DNA of 18,027 nt from Acidobacteriota bacterium (GCA_021827245.1 JAKAWN010000088.1:577-18603); one strand, 5' to 3'. Shown: positions 7,353-15,878, counted from the first letter of the stretch. Notes: generated by a model from the sequence alone, not told the origin. Program-made: numbers and translations.

Positions 7353-7379
7353 TCTTTAGACAATAGCAAGGTCTAAAGA
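7353..7379. promoter_or_regulatory. Perfect 9-bp inverted repeat at the predicted start site
   Basis: TCTTTAGAC (7353-7361) and GTCTAAAGA (7371-7379) are exact reverse complements around a 9-nt loop. The repeat sits just after the promoter at 7318-7346 and before the kinase ribosome binding site. It could be a repressor operator, a 5' mRNA hairpin, or a folK terminator; the downstream CAAAAACG is not a U-tract, so I favour the first two. Confidence 0.5.
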
Positions 7380-7411
7380 CAAAAACGTTCACTTGGTTCG
7401 AGGAAAAACTA

Positions 7412-8077
7412 GTGGCACAGATCCCTCCATTCGAAGCACCACGGTTTATAGCCGTTGAAGGCCCGATACGGGTGGGCAAAACGACTCTGGCGGATATTCT
7501 GGCAAATCGCCTGAAGGCCAATCGCATGCGCGATGTGGACGACAACCCTTTTCTAAAGGGATTTTATGCTGAAAGGCCCGGTGCGGCCTTTACCAGCCAG
7601 CTCTATTTCCTGGTGGAGCGTTTCAGGCAGTTTCGCGCGCTTGACGTTTCGCCCTCTGCGGACCGTATTGTGGTCAGTGACTACATTTTTGAGAAGGACA
7701 AAATCTTCGCATATCTCAACCTGAGCGACGCCGAACTGCAGCTTTATGAACAGTATTACCAGATTTTTGCCGAGCAGGTACCCATCCCTGATCTGGTGAT
7801 ATACTTACAAGCGAAGCCGGAGATGCTCAAGAAGCGGATCGAGAAGAAGAACGTTCCTTTTGAAAGCCGCATCTCAGACGAATATCTGGAGGCTGTTGTC
7901 AACGCGTATGAGCACTTCTTCTTCCGCTATCGCTCGAGCGACCTGCTGGTGATTGATACGTCCGAGATCGATTTTGTCGACCGGAACGAAGATTTGAAGC
8001 AGTTGCTCCATCGGCTGACACAACCAGTTCGGGGCACTCAGTACTTTTTGCCGCTTGGATCTGCTTCTGCGGACTGA
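7412..8077 (+). CDS. Deoxynucleoside kinase family protein
   Basis: This 221-residue P-loop kinase probably phosphorylates deoxynucleosides in the dNTP salvage pathway. The Walker A is GPIRVGKTT at 17-25. DNPFLKGFY resembles the start of the substrate-lid helix. SQLYFLVERFRQF and VVSDYIFEKDKIFA are typical of the bacterial dAK/dGK-like branch. PDLVIYLQAKPEMLKKRIEKK holds the basic lid segment. It starts at GTG 7412, with GAGGA 7 nt upstream, and the preceding IR makes independent control likely. Substrate preference (dA, dG, dC or broad) cannot be read from the sequence. Adjacency to folK and panB suggests a cofactor and nucleotide housekeeping cluster. Confidence 0.9.
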   Translation: MAQIPPFEAPRFIAVEGPIRVGKTTLADILANRLKANRMRDVDDNPFLKGFYAERPGAAFTSQLYFLVERFRQFRALDVSPSADRIVVSDYIFEKDKIFAYLNLSDAELQLYEQYYQIFAEQVPIPDLVIYLQAKPEMLKKRIEKKNVPFESRISDEYLEAVVNAYEHFFFRYRSSDLLVIDTSEIDFVDRNEDLKQLLHRLTQPVRGTQYFLPLGSASAD

Positions 8078-8091
8078 GATGGTCGGACGCG

Positions 8092-8209
8092 GCGGCGCGC
8101 CAGATTCTGCCTTTTCAGGCGCCGCTGCCGGTTAAGAACACAGAAAAGTTTCGACACTCTCTGTCCAGACGAGCGGGGGCCCGAGACGGGCTCTCGGGCA
8201 CAGCCCCCG
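8092..8209 (+). promoter_or_regulatory. Structured panB leader with two strong hairpins
   Basis: The 243-nt gap before panB can form two GC-rich stems. GCGGCGC (8092-8098) pairs perfectly with GCGCCGC (8119-8125). GCCCGAGA (8179-8186) pairs with TCTCGGGC (8192-8199) around a 5-nt loop, and this hairpin is extended by an outer CGGGG/CCCCG (8174-8178 with 8205-8209). No U-tract follows the second hairpin, so it is not a classic intrinsic terminator. It might be a terminator for the kinase gene or a leader element; I recognise no known riboswitch. Confidence 0.4.
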
Positions 8210-8320
8210 GGTTGCACCGCGAAGAATCGAGCTGGGATCGAGATGTTTTTAGTTTTCGGGTCGAAAGGTAGACCAATTGTAGGTTTCTTCGGCTCAATTT
8301 TCTGATTTGGAGGTACTGCC

Positions 8321-9199
8321 ATGGACCTCAATTCAAAGGCCGTGAGCAAGACTACTGTTCCTTTAATCCTTGAGCGAAAGCTCCGAGGGGAGAAGATTAC
8401 TGCCCTCACCGCGTACGATTACCCAACAGCCCGTCTGGCAGATGAGGCAGGAATAGACATTCTGCTGGTCGGGGATTCTCTGGCACAGGTGGTCCTGGGC
8501 TACGATTCCACGGTTCCGGTGACGAATGACGAAATGCTTCACCATCTGCGTGCGGCCCGCCGTGGCGTACATCGGGCGTTACTTGTTGCTGACCTCCCGT
8601 ACGGCTCGTACCACATGGGAGACCGTGTAGCCATCGAGACAAGCCTGCGCTTCATAAAACAGGGTGGCGCGGAAGCGGTCAAAATCGAGGGAGGCAAGCG
8701 GCGTTCCCGTCTGATCCGGCGCATGGTAAACGCGGAAATTCCCGTCATGGGCCACATTGGACTTACGCCTCAATCAATTCACCGGATGGGCGGCTACACA
8801 GTCCAAGGGCGAACTTTGGAATCAGCAACGGAACTTCTCTCAGACGCACAGGCGCTGGAAGACGCAGGCGTGTTCGCCCTCGTTTTGGAGGCCATTCCAC
8901 GCGAACTAGCGGCCATGGTCACCCGCCGGCTCCGGATTCCCACTATTGGGATTGGCGCGGGGCCCGATTGCGACGGCCAGGTACTCGTGTTCCATGATCT
9001 TGCCGGGCTCACTTTTCAGCAGCCCGCGAAGTTCGTGCGGGCGTACGCCGGTCTCCGTCAGACGTTGCACGAAGCTCTGTCGAAATACAGAGACGATGTT
9101 CTGGAAGGCCGATTCCCAAGCGACGCTGAATCTTATCACTGCCCTTCGGGGGTCCTGGAACAATTTGAAAAAGAGGTTTCCGGTCAACCGCGCTCTTGA
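8321..9199 (+). CDS. panB: 3-methyl-2-oxobutanoate hydroxymethyltransferase
   Basis: PanB makes ketopantoate from alpha-ketoisovalerate and 5,10-methylenetetrahydrofolate, the first committed step of pantothenate synthesis. It is a cytosolic TIM-barrel decamer in other bacteria. The protein has 292 residues. ITALTAYDYPTARLADEAG, LLVGDSLAQVVLGYDST (metal-binding Asp), ADLPYGSY, KIEGG, GHIGLTPQ, LEAIPRELA with the catalytic Glu, and GIGAGPDCDGQVLVFHDLAGL appear in the standard order. The ATG has a clear TTGGAGG ribosome binding site. Its folate cofactor links it to the neighbouring folK, and panC follows 72 nt later. Confidence 0.98.
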   Translation: MDLNSKAVSKTTVPLILERKLRGEKITALTAYDYPTARLADEAGIDILLVGDSLAQVVLGYDSTVPVTNDEMLHHLRAARRGVHRALLVADLPYGSYHMGDRVAIETSLRFIKQGGAEAVKIEGGKRRSRLIRRMVNAEIPVMGHIGLTPQSIHRMGGYTVQGRTLESATELLSDAQALEDAGVFALVLEAIPRELAAMVTRRLRIPTIGIGAGPDCDGQVLVFHDLAGLTFQQPAKFVRAYAGLRQTLHEALSKYRDDVLEGRFPSDAESYHCPSGVLEQFEKEVSGQPRS

Positions 9200-9271
9200 A
9201 CTTAATGCATTCTCCTCCGTTGGCTCGCGCGGCCATACCATTAATGCGATGGAAAGATACCGTAACAGCCG

Positions 9272-10813
9272 ATGCGCCTGGTGACTTCGATCAGCGAAAT
9301 GAAAGCCCTCACGCGTGAAACCCGCGCGGGCGGCAGATCAGTGGGACTGGTTCCCACAATGGGAGCTCTGCATAAAGGTCACTTGAGCCTGGTCCGTCAG
9401 GCAAAACAGCAGTGCGATGTGGTTGTCGTTTCAATCTTTGTGAACCCCACGCAATTTGGTCCCAACGAAGACTATGGACGTTATCCTCGGAATCTCGAGA
9501 AAGACTTCGAACTGCTGAGCGCCTACAACATTGACACCATCTTCTCTCCGTCCGCCGACGAAATGTATCCCGAGGGATTTGAAACATTTGTCGAGCCAGG
9601 TCCATTGGCAGAGATCTACGAGGGGGCGTCACGCCCGGGACACTTTCGAGGCGTGGCCACTGTGGTCGTCAAACTCTTCAACATCATGCAGCCGGATATG
9701 GCATATTTCGGCCAGAAGGACTTCCAGCAAGCCATCATCATCCGGAGGCTGGTTGAAGATTTCAACTTGAACGTCCGCTTGGTCATCTGCCCCATCGTGC
9801 GGGATGACGACGGCCTGGCGATCAGTTCTCGTAATGTCTACTTGAACCCGGCTCAGCGGAAAACTTCCCTGGCTCTTTCCCGTAGTCTCGCAAGAGCACA
9901 GGAACTCGCCCGTTCCGGTGAATGCGATGCAGCCAGGATCTTGGACGAAATGCATCGCGTTTTGCGGGGGGACGATCGAGTCAAGATCGATTACGCCGCT
10001 ATTGTCAACCCGCTGCGGTTTGAACCGGTCAAGCGTGTGACCGCTGGCGCTCTTGGCCTGGTTGCAGCACGCGTCGGATCAGTGCGGCTGATCGACAACG
10101 CCATCCTCGGCCCCTCGGGAACATCTCCGGAAGAGCTATTGCAGATGGCTTTATCCGCACCTGCCGTAACCACCGCTGAGACCAGGGTCCCGGGGGTTGA
10201 CGTAGAAGCAGTAATGCACAAAATTGAAACCTGCCGTGATTGCGCCGCGATTTCGACCATCTTGCTCCCCCCACGCGAATTTGTGGCCAGATACCTGAAG
10301 CGTGACTATCCTGACCTTAGCACGGTGCGCATTGCCGTGATAGGACGCCATGCCACCGCCAGGCCCGACAACTCGTTCTATCGCAACAGCGGAAGGCCCA
10401 ATCGATTTGTTACCGCTTTGTTCGAACTGCTTGGAGTGGCCGACTTTGCGGAGTTCAAGAAACGATTTATCCTGACCGATGTGATCCACTGCCACACCTC
10501 GGGTCCGCGAGTCCCTGAAAAGGCCATGCACAACTGCTCACGGCACTTGCGCAACGAATTCAGCCTGTTCCCCAACCTTGATACTTTGGTTGTGCTGGGA
10601 GAGGATGCTTATCTGGGAGTACAGCGCTTTCTGTTGGATCGCGATCCGGATGATGTTCAGCCTTTTTCCGCTTTCATGGGATCCTTGAGGTGCGTCGAAG
10701 AGCACACCGAGATTTCCTCGCTGGACAATCGCCCCGTCCGAATCTTCTACTGCTACCACCCGTCGTTTGCTTACCAGCGCAGCCCTTCACTCGCCTCCGC
10801 GCTCGCGAAATAG
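9272..10813 (+). CDS. panC: Pantothenate synthetase fused to a UDG-like iron-sulfur domain
   Basis: Residues 1-280 are a complete pantothenate synthetase that joins pantoate and beta-alanine using ATP. PTMGALHKGH (28-37, with His34 and His37), FVNPTQFGPNEDY, AYFGQKDFQQ, GLAISSRN and the usual end VRLIDNAILG are all present. PanC normally stops here, at about 280-310 residues, but this frame runs on to 513 without a stop. The extra part (about 310-513) resembles the uracil-DNA-glycosylase superfamily. Cys321-x2-Cys324, Cys407 and Cys422 match the spacing of the 4Fe-4S ligands of family 4 UDGs. IAVIG at 354-358, VVLGEDAY at 441-447 and HPSF at 496-499 mark the fold. The usual GEAPG catalytic motif is replaced by IGRHATARPDN, so glycosylase activity is doubtful. 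An internal start (for example Met292) could also release the domain separately. Confidence 0.88.
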   Translation: MRLVTSISEMKALTRETRAGGRSVGLVPTMGALHKGHLSLVRQAKQQCDVVVVSIFVNPTQFGPNEDYGRYPRNLEKDFELLSAYNIDTIFSPSADEMYPEGFETFVEPGPLAEIYEGASRPGHFRGVATVVVKLFNIMQPDMAYFGQKDFQQAIIIRRLVEDFNLNVRLVICPIVRDDDGLAISSRNVYLNPAQRKTSLALSRSLARAQELARSGECDAARILDEMHRVLRGDDRVKIDYAAIVNPLRFEPVKRVTAGALGLVAARVGSVRLIDNAILGPSGTSPEELLQMALSAPAVTTAETRVPGVDVEAVMHKIETCRDCAAISTILLPPREFVARYLKRDYPDLSTVRIAVIGRHATARPDNSFYRNSGRPNRFVTALFELLGVADFAEFKKRFILTDVIHCHTSGPRVPEKAMHNCSRHLRNEFSLFPNLDTLVVLGEDAYLGVQRFLLDRDPDDVQPFSAFMGSLRCVEEHTEISSLDNRPVRIFYCYHPSFAYQRSPSLASALAK

Positions 10814-10829
10814 AGACACGACTCGCTGG

Positions 10830-11288
10830 CTATAATTTTAGGGCTGCCAGTACCTGCTGGATATGTCCATCGACTCTTACCCGCGGGAACACGGCCTTCA
10901 CCTTGCCCTGGCGGTCAATAATGTAAGTCGAGCGCACAATCCCCATGCTCTTCTTGCCGTACAGTGTTTTTTCCTGCCAAGCGCCATAAGCCTCGAGAGT
11001 CTTGTGTTCGGCATCACTGACAAGCGAAAAATTCAGTTGGTATTTATCTCGGAACTTGGCCAGCTTGTCCGGGGAGTCAGCGCTCATGCCCACAACTTTA
11101 GCCCCAAGCTTATCCAGTTCCTTCTTGCCGTCACGAAACTCGTGAGCCTCCCGCGTTCAACCCGGAGTGTCGGCTTTTGGAAAGAAATAGAGGACCAGCA
11201 TACTGCCTTTGAAATCGCTCAACTTCGTGAGCTTGCCGGAATCAGACGGCAGGGAAAAACTCGGCGCTTTATCTCCAATATTGAGCAT
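10830..11288 (-). CDS. bcp: BCP-type peroxiredoxin, predicted selenoprotein (UGA at codon 44)
   Basis: This is a thiol-type peroxidase of the BCP/PrxQ group that reduces hydroperoxides in the cytosol. It has 152 residues from the ATG at 11288, which has a GGAGGAG ribosome binding site. The N-terminus [14 protein letters not shown] and the strand [14 protein letters not shown] are canonical. The next codon is TGA (11159-11157), where the family has the peroxidatic Cys, and the frame continues [18 protein letters not shown] and onward to [14 protein letters not shown]. The resolving Cys five residues later is His49, and I find no cysteine anywhere else, so this is a one-selenocysteine design. 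A SECIS-like hairpin follows the UGA. Without Sec decoding only an 87-residue fragment from GTG 11093 would be called. A nonsense mutation is the alternative, but the intact flanks argue against it. Confidence 0.82.
11131..11145 (-). promoter_or_regulatory. Candidate bacterial SECIS hairpin
   Basis: Read on the minus strand, TCACGA GTT TCGTGA forms six perfect base pairs closed by a GUU loop. The loop begins after 17 nt downstream of the UGA, within the range of roughly 16-37 nt described for bacterial SECIS elements. The loop has the expected G first and a U following. It lies inside the reading frame, as SelB recognition requires in bacteria. Confidence 0.7.
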
Positions 11289-11320
11289 ATTCAACTCCTC
11301 CGGTGGCCCAATTCCTGAAT

Positions 11321-12571
11321 CTATTTGGATCGGCCTGCGTTGGCCTCCGAAACAGCCTTTCCTGACCCGGACTTGCCGGCTCCCCCCGGAATTGACTGTT
11401 TCAACAGAGCTTCATAAGCTTGCTTGTATTGATCGTTGGCAGGATCCAGCATCTGAGCTTGATGGAATTGCTCAAGAGCCTCCTGCCGCTCACCCGCTGC
11501 TTTCATCGCCAATCCCAAGTTGAAGTGCGCGACGGGGTTGTTCGGTGCAATCCGCAAAACCTGCCCAAAGTCAGAAACCGCCCCCTTCCAGTCGCCCTTT
11601 TGATAAAACGCTGTGGCAAGATTGTTGTAGGCAGTCGAATAATTGGGATTCGCTTCTATGGCAAGCTCATATTGTTTGATGGCACCAGCCATGTTCCCAT
11701 CCTGCTGAAGAGCGAGGCCAAGATTGTTGTGAGCGGCTGCATACCTGGGCTCCAGCTTCAGGGCCCTTTGATATTGAGCCACGGCGCCACTGAGATTGCC
11801 AGCCTGCCGCAGGGCGTTTCCCAGATTGTTGTAAGGCTGCGCCCAGTCCGGGTTCAAGGCAATCGTATTGCGATACGATTTCATCGCCCCATCCAAATCT
11901 CCAGCCATGGACAGCGCATTGCCAAGGTTGTCATGCGCGATAGCCCAGCCCGGGGCCAGCCTCACGGTCGTACGGAATTCAGCAATTGCAGGCCCCAGCT
12001 TTCCCATCTGCGCATACGTCAGTCCAAGATCATTATGAGCACCGGCATCGTCGGGTTTGAGATGGACGGCTTTTTGGAATTCCTGCGCAGCCGCGGTCAG
12101 ATTCCCTTCCTCGCGAAGCAGGGTACCTAGATTGTAATGAGCCTGGGCATTCCCGGAATCCAAGCGAATCGCCCGAAGAAATTCCAGCATTGCAAGGCTC
12201 GATTTATGCTGCTGGTCGTACGCGGTACCCAGGGCGTCATGAGCTTCCGACCAATTGGGCGCCAACTTCACAGCCTTTTCGAAGTGAAAAGTGGCGCTGC
12301 TGAGCAGCCCCTTGGCCTCCAGCGTCTTGCCGATTGCAAGCTCTTCCTGGGCACTCCATCGCACCGTCGCACGGTGAGCCGCTCCCGCCCTTCGCACGTG
12401 ACGTTCGGCCTGTCTGCTGACGGTGCGGCGATGCCCCTGGACTTCGCGGCGTCTTGCGGTTGCAGAAAGGTCTCTCGTATCCTGCGGAACGGCAGCTTCG
12501 CTCAGGTTTCGCCAGGGCAAGAACAATATTCCGAAAGCGATCAGAAAAAGAAGAGAAGATTTAAAGAACAT
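11321..12571 (-). CDS. Exported TPR-repeat protein
   Basis: This 416-residue protein has an N-terminal hydrophobic segment ([20 protein letters not shown]), acting as a signal peptide or membrane anchor. A strongly basic linker (about residues 33-66) follows. Nine consecutive 34-residue tetratricopeptide repeats then run from about residue 69 to 374, each with the A-NNLG-A and A---Y--A--L-P pattern, for example [16 protein letters not shown]. The C-terminus is a Gly/Ser/Lys-rich tail. TPRs mediate protein contacts, and no catalytic domain is visible. I chose the ATG at 12571; an in-frame TTG at 12589 would add six residues. It lies 76 nt after gatB and 32 nt before the peroxiredoxin gene, so it is probably co-transcribed with both. 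Its partner is unknown. Confidence 0.88.
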   Translation of the reverse strand: MFFKSSLLFLIAFGILFLPWRNLSEAAVPQDTRDLSATARRREVQGHRRTVSRQAERHVRRAGAAHRATVRWSAQEELAIGKTLEAKGLLSSATFHFEKAVKLAPNWSEAHDALGTAYDQQHKSSLAMLEFLRAIRLDSGNAQAHYNLGTLLREEGNLTAAAQEFQKAVHLKPDDAGAHNDLGLTYAQMGKLGPAIAEFRTTVRLAPGWAIAHDNLGNALSMAGDLDGAMKSYRNTIALNPDWAQPYNNLGNALRQAGNLSGAVAQYQRALKLEPRYAAAHNNLGLALQQDGNMAGAIKQYELAIEANPNYSTAYNNLATAFYQKGDWKGAVSDFGQVLRIAPNNPVAHFNLGLAMKAAGERQEALEQFHQAQMLDPANDQYKQAYEALLKQSIPGGAGKSGSGKAVSEANAGRSK

Positions 12572-12647
12572 AGATCGTTGGCCTGGCAACCCCCGCGGCC
12601 CGTTTGAAGAATCCCCACTTCACCAGCAACGCGGCAGGAGTAAACGA

Positions 12648-14120
12648 TCAGGACAACTCTTTTTTCAGAATTTCTTGTACCAGTTGCGGCTTTGCCTGTC
12701 CGCGCGTCGCTTTCATCACCTGTCCCACAAACCAGCCTAGCGTGGCGGTTTTGCCCCCGCGGTATTGTTCAGTTTGCTTTGGATTGGCCGCAATAACCTG
12801 CCGGGCAATTTCCGCAATCTTGTCAGCATCCGTGATTTGCTCAAGCCCCTTTTCGCTCACGATCCGGCTCGCGGTCTTGCCAGTCTGGAACATCTCGGCC
12901 AGAACGTCCTTGGCCATCTTCCCGGAGATCGAACCCTCGGCCACAAGATTAATCAGCCCAGCCAGATTCTGTGCTGTTACCGGGCTGTGGGATATTACCT
13001 CGCCGTTCTCCTGCAGCAAATAGCTCAGATCATTCAAGATCCAATTGGCGGCGAGTTTGGCTTCTTCGCAGGCCTTCGCGGTCTGTTCAAAGTAATCTGC
13101 AGTGGCCCGTGACGCAGTCAGCAGGGCCGCGTCCTGCCTGGGCAGGGCGTACTGCGTCTGAAATCTGCTCTCCCGCTCCTCCGGCAGTTCCGGCAGAGAT
13201 TTCCGAACCGCTTCTTTCCACTTTTCTGTAACAATCAGCGGCAAAAGGTCAGGCTCAGGGAAATAACGATAGTCATGTGCGAATTCCTTTGACCGCATGC
13301 CATAGGTTCGCTGTTCGCGGCTGTCAAACAGGCGGGTCTCCTGAGAAATTTCCCCGCCGCTCTCAAGCACTTCGATCTGCCTCTCCACCTCGTACGCGAG
13401 GGCCCTTTGCAGAAAGCGGAACGAGTTCAGGTTCTTGACTTCCGTCTTGACTCCAAAGTTGGTTGCGCCCTTCCTTCGCACGCTCACGTTGGCATCAACT
13501 CGGAGACTTCCTTCTTCCATATTGCAGTCAGACACTTCAAGGTAAAGCATTAGTGTTTTCAGACGGGTTAAATAATCGTATGCCTCTTCCGGCGAGCGCA
13601 GCTCCGGCTCGCTTACAATTTCAATCAGAGGCACACCCGAACGGTTAAGATCAATATATGTCTTCTCCCCGGAGTCAGAAAACCCTTCGTGCAGGGACTT
13701 CCCGGCGTCTTCCTCCAGATGCACCCGCGTGATCCCGACTCTTTTGCTGATTTCTGCCACCTCGATATCAATCCAACCGTCCACGGCTAGCGGCTCATCA
13801 TATTGCGAGATCTGGTATCCCTTGGGCAGGTCAGGGTAGAAGTAGTTTTTGCGCGCAAATCGCGAGCGCATATTGATCGTGCAGTTGAGTGCTAATGCCG
13901 CCTTCGTTGCCATCGTGACGGCTTCACGATTCAGGACCGGCAGCGCCCCTGGCAAACCCAGGCAGACCGGGCAAGTGTTCTGGTTAGGAGGATCGCCAAA
14001 ACGTGTTGAGCACGAACAGAATATCTTCGATTTGGTGAGAAGCTGGACATGAACCTCCAGCCCAATCACGGGTTCGTACTTCGCCAGGGTTTCAGGAGAT
14101 AGGGTCGTGAGCGTGGACAT
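12648..14120 (-). CDS. gatB: Asp-tRNA(Asn)/Glu-tRNA(Gln) amidotransferase subunit B
   Basis: GatB is the kinase and tRNA-binding subunit of the GatCAB complex, which converts mischarged Glu-tRNA(Gln) and Asp-tRNA(Asn) to their amides. The protein has 490 residues. [13 protein letters not shown] opens the cradle domain. The zinc-binding cysteines lie in FCSCSTRFG and [40 protein letters not shown] and [17 protein letters not shown] follow, and the C-terminal YqeY-like tail ends [20 protein letters not shown]. The ATG at 14120 has GGGGAG just upstream, while a TTG one codon earlier is ignored. gatA and gatC are not in the window. It heads a minus-strand run with the TPR and peroxiredoxin genes. 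Confidence 0.98.
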   Translation of the reverse strand: MSTLTTLSPETLAKYEPVIGLEVHVQLLTKSKIFCSCSTRFGDPPNQNTCPVCLGLPGALPVLNREAVTMATKAALALNCTINMRSRFARKNYFYPDLPKGYQISQYDEPLAVDGWIDIEVAEISKRVGITRVHLEEDAGKSLHEGFSDSGEKTYIDLNRSGVPLIEIVSEPELRSPEEAYDYLTRLKTLMLYLEVSDCNMEEGSLRVDANVSVRRKGATNFGVKTEVKNLNSFRFLQRALAYEVERQIEVLESGGEISQETRLFDSREQRTYGMRSKEFAHDYRYFPEPDLLPLIVTEKWKEAVRKSLPELPEERESRFQTQYALPRQDAALLTASRATADYFEQTAKACEEAKLAANWILNDLSYLLQENGEVISHSPVTAQNLAGLINLVAEGSISGKMAKDVLAEMFQTGKTASRIVSEKGLEQITDADKIAEIARQVIAANPKQTEQYRGGKTATLGWFVGQVMKATRGQAKPQLVQEILKKELS

Positions 14121-14199
14121 CAATACTCCCCTTTGTCTCTCTCGGTATCGCGTGCCCGATGGCTTTCGAGCCAGCGCCTTGTTCCTGTTGCAGTTTCTT

Positions 14200-14205
14200 A
14201 TTATA
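14200..14205 (-). promoter_or_regulatory. Putative -10 element for the gatB operon
   Basis: On the minus strand TATAAT occurs about 80 nt upstream of the gatB ATG. No good -35 hexamer is found at 16-18 nt, so the assignment rests on the perfect -10 and its placement in the divergent gap. Confidence 0.4.
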
Positions 14206-14361
14206 CATTACGTCCGGAGCCAGTCTGCCGTGCGGACCGAACCACGCCTGAAGCTCCTGGCAACGGAAACTACTATCGGCACATCAACTGAGTATACAGC
14301 CACGCATTTTGAGAGGGCGTGGTCTCTGTGTTAGCACAACCAGACTCCGCGAATAGTTTCG

Positions 14362-14391
14362 TTGAGTTCACTCAGGCAGCATGCGTATAAT
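14362..14391 (+). promoter_or_regulatory. Sigma-70-type promoter for the MoxR-VWA operon
   Basis: TTGAGT (14362-14367), an 18-nt spacer and a perfect TATAAT (14386-14391) precede the ATPase gene. A start near 14398 gives a short leader that contains the AGAGGGG ribosome binding site right before the ATG at 14412. Confidence 0.7.
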
Positions 14392-14411
14392 CGAAGTGAG
14401 AAAGAGGGGCT

Positions 14412-15878
14412 ATGACAAAAGCTAAGGCTTTAGGCGAACTCAAGAAGTCCGGCTATCACAGCCAGGGCGTGAAGGATGAGATGCGCACCAACCTGATCCA
14501 CAAGCTGCACAACGGGGAGATGATTTTCCCCGGCATTGTGGGATTCGAGGATACGGTTATTCCTCAAATTTCCAATGCTATTCTTTCACGCCACAATTTT
14601 ATTCTGCTGGGATTGCGAGGCCAGGCCAAAAGTCGGATCTTGCGCTCTCTTGTCTCGCTGCTGGATGAAGAAATTCCATTTGTCGCCGGCTGTGAAATCA
14701 ATGACGACCCTCTGAACCCTATCTGCCGCGCGTGCCACGAGTTAATCGAAAAGTGCGGTGACGCAACGCCCGTCGATTACCTCCCTCGCGAGCAGCGTTA
14801 CGTTGAAAAGCTGGCGACCCCCGACGTTACGATTGCCGACATTATCGGCGACCTCGATCCGATCAAGGCCGCGCGCGGCGGGCATGCGCTCTCAAGCGAG
14901 CTGACCATTCACTACGGCCTGCTGCCGAGGGCCAACCGCGGAATCTTCGCCATCAATGAACTTCCCGACCTGGCCGGCAAAATCCAAGTGGGGTTGTTTA
15001 ATATCATGCAGGAAGGCGACGTCCAGATTAAGGGCTATCCGGTGCGCTTGCCGCTCGACGTCGTTCTCGTTTTCACTGCGAACCCGGAAGACTATACTGC
15101 GCGTGGCAAAATCATCACCCCACTCAAGGACCGCATTGGTTCCGAAATCCGCACTCACTATCCGACCACCCTTGAACACGGCATTGCTATCACTTCGCAG
15201 GAAGCATGGAGTGACCGGGATGGTTCGCTTCACCTGACTATTCCAGGCTTCATCCGCGAACTAATTGAGACCATCGCGTTCGAGGCCAGGGAAGAAAAGA
15301 AAATCGACAAGCGGAGCGGCGTCAGCCAGAGGATGCCCATTACCTGCCTTGAAAATGTCATCTCAAACGCGGAACGACGAGCATTGGTCAAGGGCGAGAC
15401 AACTGCAGTGCCCCGCCCCTCCGACATCTATGCGGGACTGACATCATTAACCGGAAAGTTTGAACTTGAATATGAAGGTGAGTTGCGCGGTGCTGAGAAC
15501 ATTGCGCGCGACGTCATTCGGCAAGCGAACGCGCGCATTTTCAAGAAGTACTTCGATAACGTGCCGCTTCACTCCCTTGTGCAGTGGTTTGAGTTGGGCG
15601 GAACACTGAAATACGAGGAGAGCGCCTCAACATCGGAGTTGTACACGCAGTTCAAGAAGATTCAGGGGCTTCTGGAAAAAACTCAGACGCTTGGCATTAA
15701 ACCCAAGGACGATCCCGCGCTGCTCGTCTCCGGCGCTGAGTTCATTCTGGAAGGACTGTACGCGCTCAAGAAAATCAGCCGCAACGAAGAACTCGGTTTT
15801 TACGTGGAGCGCCGGACCGCCGAGCCAATCGAGGAACCGAGCGAAAGGCTTGGCCATCGGCGCAGGTCACTAAACTAG
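14412..15878 (+). CDS. MoxR/ChlI-like AAA+ ATPase
   Basis: This 488-residue AAA+ ATPase is related to magnesium-chelatase subunit I and MoxR proteins, which usually act with a VWA partner as metal-insertion or maturation chaperones. The Walker A is degenerate, GLRGQAKS (67-74), with Ala in place of the last Gly but the key Lys73 kept. The Walker B reads GIFAINELPDL with Asn182-Glu183 in place of Asp-Glu. FTANPEDYTARGKIITPLKDRIGSEI carries sensor 1 and the arginine-finger region. An insert has four cysteines (94, 105, 108, 115) that could bind zinc. From memory the GLRGQAK and NELPDL forms are shared across this subfamily, so they are likely functional. The VWA gene starts 52 nt downstream. 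The client protein is unknown. Confidence 0.88.
   Translation: MTKAKALGELKKSGYHSQGVKDEMRTNLIHKLHNGEMIFPGIVGFEDTVIPQISNAILSRHNFILLGLRGQAKSRILRSLVSLLDEEIPFVAGCEINDDPLNPICRACHELIEKCGDATPVDYLPREQRYVEKLATPDVTIADIIGDLDPIKAARGGHALSSELTIHYGLLPRANRGIFAINELPDLAGKIQVGLFNIMQEGDVQIKGYPVRLPLDVVLVFTANPEDYTARGKIITPLKDRIGSEIRTHYPTTLEHGIAITSQEAWSDRDGSLHLTIPGFIRELIETIAFEAREEKKIDKRSGVSQRMPITCLENVISNAERRALVKGETTAVPRPSDIYAGLTSLTGKFELEYEGELRGAENIARDVIRQANARIFKKYFDNVPLHSLVQWFELGGTLKYEESASTSELYTQFKKIQGLLEKTQTLGIKPKDDPALLVSGAEFILEGLYALKKISRNEELGFYVERRTAEPIEEPSERLGHRRRSLN

Noticed and set aside
8071..8083. CTGAGAT in the panB leader, reminiscent of the TPP riboswitch CUGAGA.
   Set aside because: The rest of the thi-box, including the CCUGAUCUGG-like segment, is absent.
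10830..11093. Peroxiredoxin read as an 87-residue protein starting at GTG 11093, or as a pseudogene.
   Set aside because: The upstream 65 codons are in frame, well conserved and preceded by a strong ribosome binding site. The UGA falls exactly on the catalytic codon with a SECIS-like hairpin.
10863..11318. A 151-codon plus-strand frame opposite the peroxiredoxin.
   Set aside because: It is antisense to a clear peroxiredoxin and has no family resemblance. It looks prominent only because the real gene is interrupted by UGA.
11420..12130. A 236-codon plus-strand frame opposite the TPR gene.
   Set aside because: It is a shadow of the repetitive TPR coding sequence.
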